Origin: Mesostigma viride
Lineage: Eukaryota; Streptophyta; Mesostigmatophyceae; Mesostigmatales; Mesostigmataceae
NCBI GenBank assembly: GCA_009746045.1
Contig: RPFO01000702.1
Span: 1,184,001 to 1,248,000 of the forward strand
DNA: 64,000 nt
Direction of reading: 5' to 3'
The translations under genes and the position numbers were made by a program. The number at the start of each line of letters is the position of its first letter. The first letter of the stretch is position 1. This document shows positions 63,503 through 64,000 of the stretch, in pieces. The notes beneath the pieces were generated by a model. That model ran no database searches. It was not told the DNA's origin and saw nothing but the letters and a program-made list of their open reading frames with translations.

Positions 63503-64000
63503 TTAAATCTTACCAACCATATGCTCTGGAACAACAAATTTATCAAAATCCTGCTCTGAAATGAAGTTGAGCTGAATAGCCGCTTCTTTTAGAGATAAAC
63601 CTTCTCTATACGCTTTTTTAGCAATAATTGCAGCTTTATCATAACCAATATGAGGATTTAAAGCAGTTACAAGCATCAAGGACTGATCCATAAGAGCCTT
63701 TATTCTATCACGATTCGGTTCCATACCCTCTATACAATGATCGACAAAACTGGTAATTGCATCAGCCAGTAAATTTATAGAATGGAGCACATTCTGAATG
63801 ATAAGAGGCTTAAAAACATTCAGCTCTAAATGACCATTGGATCCTCCAATCGTAACTGCTACGTGATTTCCCATTACCTGAGCGGCTACCATGGTCATGG
63901 CCTCACACTGAGTTGGATTTACTTTACCTGGCATAATTGAGGAACCCGGTTCATTTGCCGGTAAATTAAGCTCACCTATACCACTTCGTGGTCCCGAGGC
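63503..64000 (-). CDS. fumC: Fumarate hydratase class II (partial, C-terminal part)
   Basis: The gene enters from the right edge, and 165 residues plus the stop are visible. It starts inside [20 protein letters not shown] and contains the family signature [13 protein letters not shown], whose Ser lies in the mobile catalytic loop. [13 protein letters not shown] and the C-terminal small domain follow. The enzyme hydrates fumarate to malate in the TCA cycle, next to SDH (sdhCD at the other end of the window). The Met in SSIMPG is not a start codon. Confidence 0.95.
   Translation of the reverse strand, partial: ASGPRSGIGELNLPANEPGSSIMPGKVNPTQCEAMTMVAAQVMGNHVAVTIGGSNGHLELNVFKPLIIQNVLHSINLLADAITSFVDHCIEGMEPNRDRIKALMDQSLMLVTALNPHIGYDKAAIIAKKAYREGLSLKEAAIQLNFISEQDFDKFVVPEHMVGKI

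Noticed and set aside
63503-63934. A short complete gene starting at 63934
   Set aside because: The ATG is an internal Met of fumC; the frame stays open to the window edge and encodes conserved fumarase sequence.
1-64000. Insertion sequences, prophage or toxin-antitoxin modules
   Set aside because: No transposase, integrase, phage structural or toxin-antitoxin pair is recognisable in any frame, and no terminal inverted repeats with target duplication were seen.

Overview
The window looks like chromosomal DNA of an obligately intracellular alphaproteobacterium of the family Rickettsiaceae. The evidence is an AT-rich background, a Tlc-type ATP/ADP translocase, ThyX in place of ThyA, several AmpG/ProP-type MFS carriers, a TlyC-like CorC protein, a type-B 41-residue L36, a DUF2155 protein and a murC-murB-ddl-ftsQ cluster. 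A full-length transketolase argues against the classical vertebrate-pathogen Rickettsia, which lack it. It fits better with Torix-type Rickettsia/'Candidatus Tisiphia', 'Candidatus Megaira' or a related protist or invertebrate symbiont. That placement is inference, and I cannot name the species.

Layout. 1-9 kb: sdhD (cut by the window edge) and sdhC, tRNA-Phe(GAA), a small unknown gene, a DUF2155 protein, an S49 protease overlapping a TlpA-like thioredoxin, an LptM-like mini-lipoprotein next to an orphan kdpA, an M23 lipoprotein, a DsbA-like oxidoreductase and an M48 protease with repeats. 9-17 kb: a PhaB-type reductase, plsC, the cell-wall/division cluster murC-murB-ddl-ftsQ, and thyX. 16-25 kb: tlyC-ccmF, an unknown gene, an AmiD-type amidase, tkt and a DUF1189-like membrane protein. 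25-29 kb: a 1,372-residue Gly/Asp-rich repeat protein with a DUF4114 domain, a GC-rich island in the AT-rich background. 29-38 kb: rpmJ, psd-pssA-hlyD/emrA, prfA, ampG with a sodium/solute symporter, and two unknown genes. 38-50 kb: ygfZ, an ABC ATPase, grxD, nth, murA, ispB, a DUF2125-like protein, tlc, queH, proP and an unknown possible effector. 50-64 kb: a Trm112-like protein, a small conserved protein, ffh, an unknown gene, znuA, cca, an outer-membrane beta-barrel, cysQ, folD, a ferredoxin-NADP reductase, an ABC-F ATPase, gltX and fumC (cut by the edge).

How the genes work together. Many genes serve the envelope: precursor synthesis (murA, murB, murC, ddl, ispB), division (ftsQ), remodelling and recycling (M23 lipoprotein, amidase, AmpG), phospholipids (plsC, psd, pssA), periplasmic thiol chemistry (TlpA-like, DsbA-like, CcmF) and surface or exported proteins. 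A second theme is dependence on a host: Tlc, ProP, AmpG, SSS and ZnuA carriers import metabolites and metal. Housekeeping genes (ffh, prfA, gltX, nth, rpmJ, tRNA) lie between them. I see no insertion sequence, CRISPR array, rRNA or prophage.

The most unusual features are the repeat protein, with a nested duplication inside its array, and a set of strong palindromes or hairpins just upstream of tlc, ffh, ampG, the 127-residue unknown protein and the giant repeat protein.
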